A DNA stretch of 15,681 nucleotides from JALZOC01 sp035758845. GTDB taxonomy: Bacteria > Acidobacteriota > Vicinamibacteria > Vicinamibacterales > 2-12-FULL-66-21. A model generated the notes under the pieces. The model had not been told where the DNA came from. It made no database searches and worked only from the letters and a program-made list of their open reading frames with translations. The stretch spans positions 1 through 15,681 of the forward strand of contig DASTVZ010000074.1 in NCBI GenBank assembly GCA_035758845.1, written 5' to 3'. Both the position numbers and the translations under genes were made by a program. Shown piece by piece: positions 14,450 to 15,681 of this stretch (its first letter is position 1; every line of letters begins with the position of its first letter).

Positions 14450-15427
14450 CTATCGGCGTCGGTCGCGGTGCGCCTGGTATGGCGTCAGCCAGCCGTGTGA
14501 CATCGCCGCCACCACTTGGCGATCGGTGGCGGTTCGTGTCCGCTGTACGTTCCGTCGCGCAGACAGTGCGCCGCGTAGCCCTGCAAGAGCATCGATCTTC
14601 GCACGCAGGATCGTCCGCCCGTGGCGAATCGCGCCAAAGCGGAGTAGCGAAATGAGCGTCAGGAGCAGATGCTGCGGGGCGTACAGCCACACCCGCCAGC
14701 CTGGCATGTTCTTGACCCATGTCCAGACGAGATTGCGATGCCCGTGATAAATGGCAAACGCGCTTCGTGTCCCCGTCGTTGCAGAGCCGACATGGCGTAC
14801 GACTGCACCTGGGACGTACAGGCACCGATGTCCAAGAAGCCGCAGGCGGAACGCCAAATCGACGTCTTCGAGATAACAGAAGAACGAGGGATCGAAGCCG
14901 TGCACTTTGTTGAAGGTGTCGCGGCGCACCAGTGCGGCTGCCGCGCAAGGTGAGAACACTTCCTGCGGCTCGGCAGGATTGCTCGGTGCATGCTGGCCAT
15001 GGGCGATGCGCCACGGCAGGCCGCTGACATGATACGCGTCGCCGGTGCCATCGAGCTTTGACGGGTCCGACGCGAGTCGCAGCTCGCTCGCGAACATCGC
15101 GACATCAGGATGTTCCTCGGCCGCCCGCATCAGCCGCTCTAGCCACTCGGGCTCGGGAAACGCGTCCGGATTGAGGAATGCCAGCCAGTCGCAGTCTGTA
15201 ACAGCCGCCGCGGCGATGTTGTTGCCGGCCGCAAACCCCACATTTTCGTCTAGCGCGATGAGCTCGACTCCGGGGAAACGCGCGGTGGTCTCGCGAGAAC
15301 CATCAGTGCTCGCGTTGTCGACGACGACGATTCGATCGGCGGGGCGTCGCTGTCTCGCGAGCGCCGCAAGTGCGGCTTCCAGGTACGCGCCGGCGTTCCA
15401 ATTGACGATGAGCACGGCAACGCGCAC
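14450..15427 (-). CDS. Family 2 glycosyltransferase, WbbL/rhamnosyltransferase type
   Basis: A 325-residue GT-A enzyme of family GT2 (COG1216 group). It probably transfers a sugar, possibly rhamnose, from a nucleotide donor onto a lipid-linked or surface glycan at the cytosolic face of the membrane. Motifs: VAVLIVNWNAGAYLEAAL at 3-20, VVVDNASTDGS at 34-44, ENVGFAAGNN at 61-70, the DxD-like LNPDAF at 85-90, SPCAAAALVRRDTF at 159-172, GFDPSFFCYLEDVDLAFRLR at 177-196 with catalytic ED at 187-188, and VVRHVGSAT at 209-217. The C-terminal region (about 225-290) has amphipathic helices likely to touch the membrane, then a basic tail. The start is a GTG at 15427; no second good start lies upstream. 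It converges on rmlD (61-base gap) and diverges from another glycosyltransferase. Confidence 0.93.
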   Translation of the reverse strand: MRVAVLIVNWNAGAYLEAALAALARQRRPADRIVVVDNASTDGSRETTARFPGVELIALDENVGFAAGNNIAAAAVTDCDWLAFLNPDAFPEPEWLERLMRAAEEHPDVAMFASELRLASDPSKLDGTGDAYHVSGLPWRIAHGQHAPSNPAEPQEVFSPCAAAALVRRDTFNKVHGFDPSFFCYLEDVDLAFRLRLLGHRCLYVPGAVVRHVGSATTGTRSAFAIYHGHRNLVWTWVKNMPGWRVWLYAPQHLLLTLISLLRFGAIRHGRTILRAKIDALAGLRGALSARRNVQRTRTATDRQVVAAMSHGWLTPYQAHRDRRR

Positions 15428-15511
15428 GGTATCATTATCCTACGCGCGCAGTTCTTGCTCTGCCAAAGCCTTCTTCCGCGGTCCTGCGACCGTACTCCGC
15501 GGCCGGCTGCA

Positions 15512-15681
15512 ATGACACCCGACATCACTGTCATCATCGTCAACTACAACAGCGGCCCGCACCTGGGCGAGTGTCTCGCTTCGCTCAGTAGCGGGCTTGT
15601 CGGGTTCAACTGGGAAGTTGTCGTTGTCGACAATGCGTCGACAGATGACAGTGCGGCGGTGGCGGAGAAGGGCGAGTGGAT
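15512..15681 (+). CDS. Family 2 glycosyltransferase, N-terminal fragment
   Basis: The first 56 codons of a second GT2 enzyme, cut by the right edge. From the ATG at 15512 the protein begins MTPDITVIIVNYNSGPHLGE and continues to VVVVDNASTDDSA, the nucleotide-sugar-binding strand and DNASTD loop of GT2 enzymes. These parts are closely like those of the divergent glycosyltransferase at the family level. The two genes leave 84 bases between them for divergent promoters; no clear -35/-10 pair is seen. It extends the surface-polysaccharide context to the right. Acceptor and sugar are unknown. Confidence 0.85.
   Translation, partial: MTPDITVIIVNYNSGPHLGECLASLSSGLVGFNWEVVVVDNASTDDSAAVAEKGEW

Overview
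This is a GC-rich, gene-dense bacterial chromosomal segment with 15 protein genes, two of them cut by the window edges. There are no rRNA or tRNA genes, insertion sequences, CRISPR arrays or phage genes that I can support. The mix of genes (a DUF1080 secreted protein, a lone zinc-type adenylate kinase, a holB-ricT-pdxA-smpB core, and intergenic REP-like palindromes) suggests an acidobacterium-like soil or sediment organism, perhaps Vicinamibacteria. That assignment rests on general resemblance only and was not tested.

Left part (1-2746, minus strand): three tightly spaced genes run leftward. They are a cobalamin-binding-type radical SAM enzyme, a secreted DUF1080 (3-keto-disaccharide hydrolase family) protein, and a secreted protein of unknown function that continues beyond the window. 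Adenylate kinase (adk) and an SMP-30/gluconolactonase-like protein diverge from this group on the plus strand. A palindromic repeat covers the adk stop codon and the gap between those two genes.

Central part (4769-12350, plus strand): a 239-base leader precedes a class A penicillin-binding protein. Its stop overlaps the start of holB (DNA polymerase III delta prime), followed by ricT (PSP1 family). The ricT stop overlaps the start of pdxA (vitamin B6 synthesis). Next come smpB (trans-translation), a membrane-anchored unknown protein, and a DegT/DnrJ/EryC1 sugar aminotransferase that overlaps the unknown gene by 4 bases. The gaps before smpB and before the unknown gene carry two versions of one hairpin with a shared 19-base core. 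This is the most noteworthy non-coding signal here.

Right part (12369-15681): an L-2-hydroxyglutarate oxidase-like FAD enzyme (minus), an RmlD-type dTDP-4-dehydrorhamnose reductase (plus), a WbbL-type family 2 glycosyltransferase (minus) and the start of a second family 2 glycosyltransferase (plus). With the sugar aminotransferase, these look like the edge of a cell-surface polysaccharide region.

No clearly new biological system is visible. The best leads are the paired hairpins around smpB, the cysteine-rich tail on RicT, and the radical SAM/DUF1080 gene pair.
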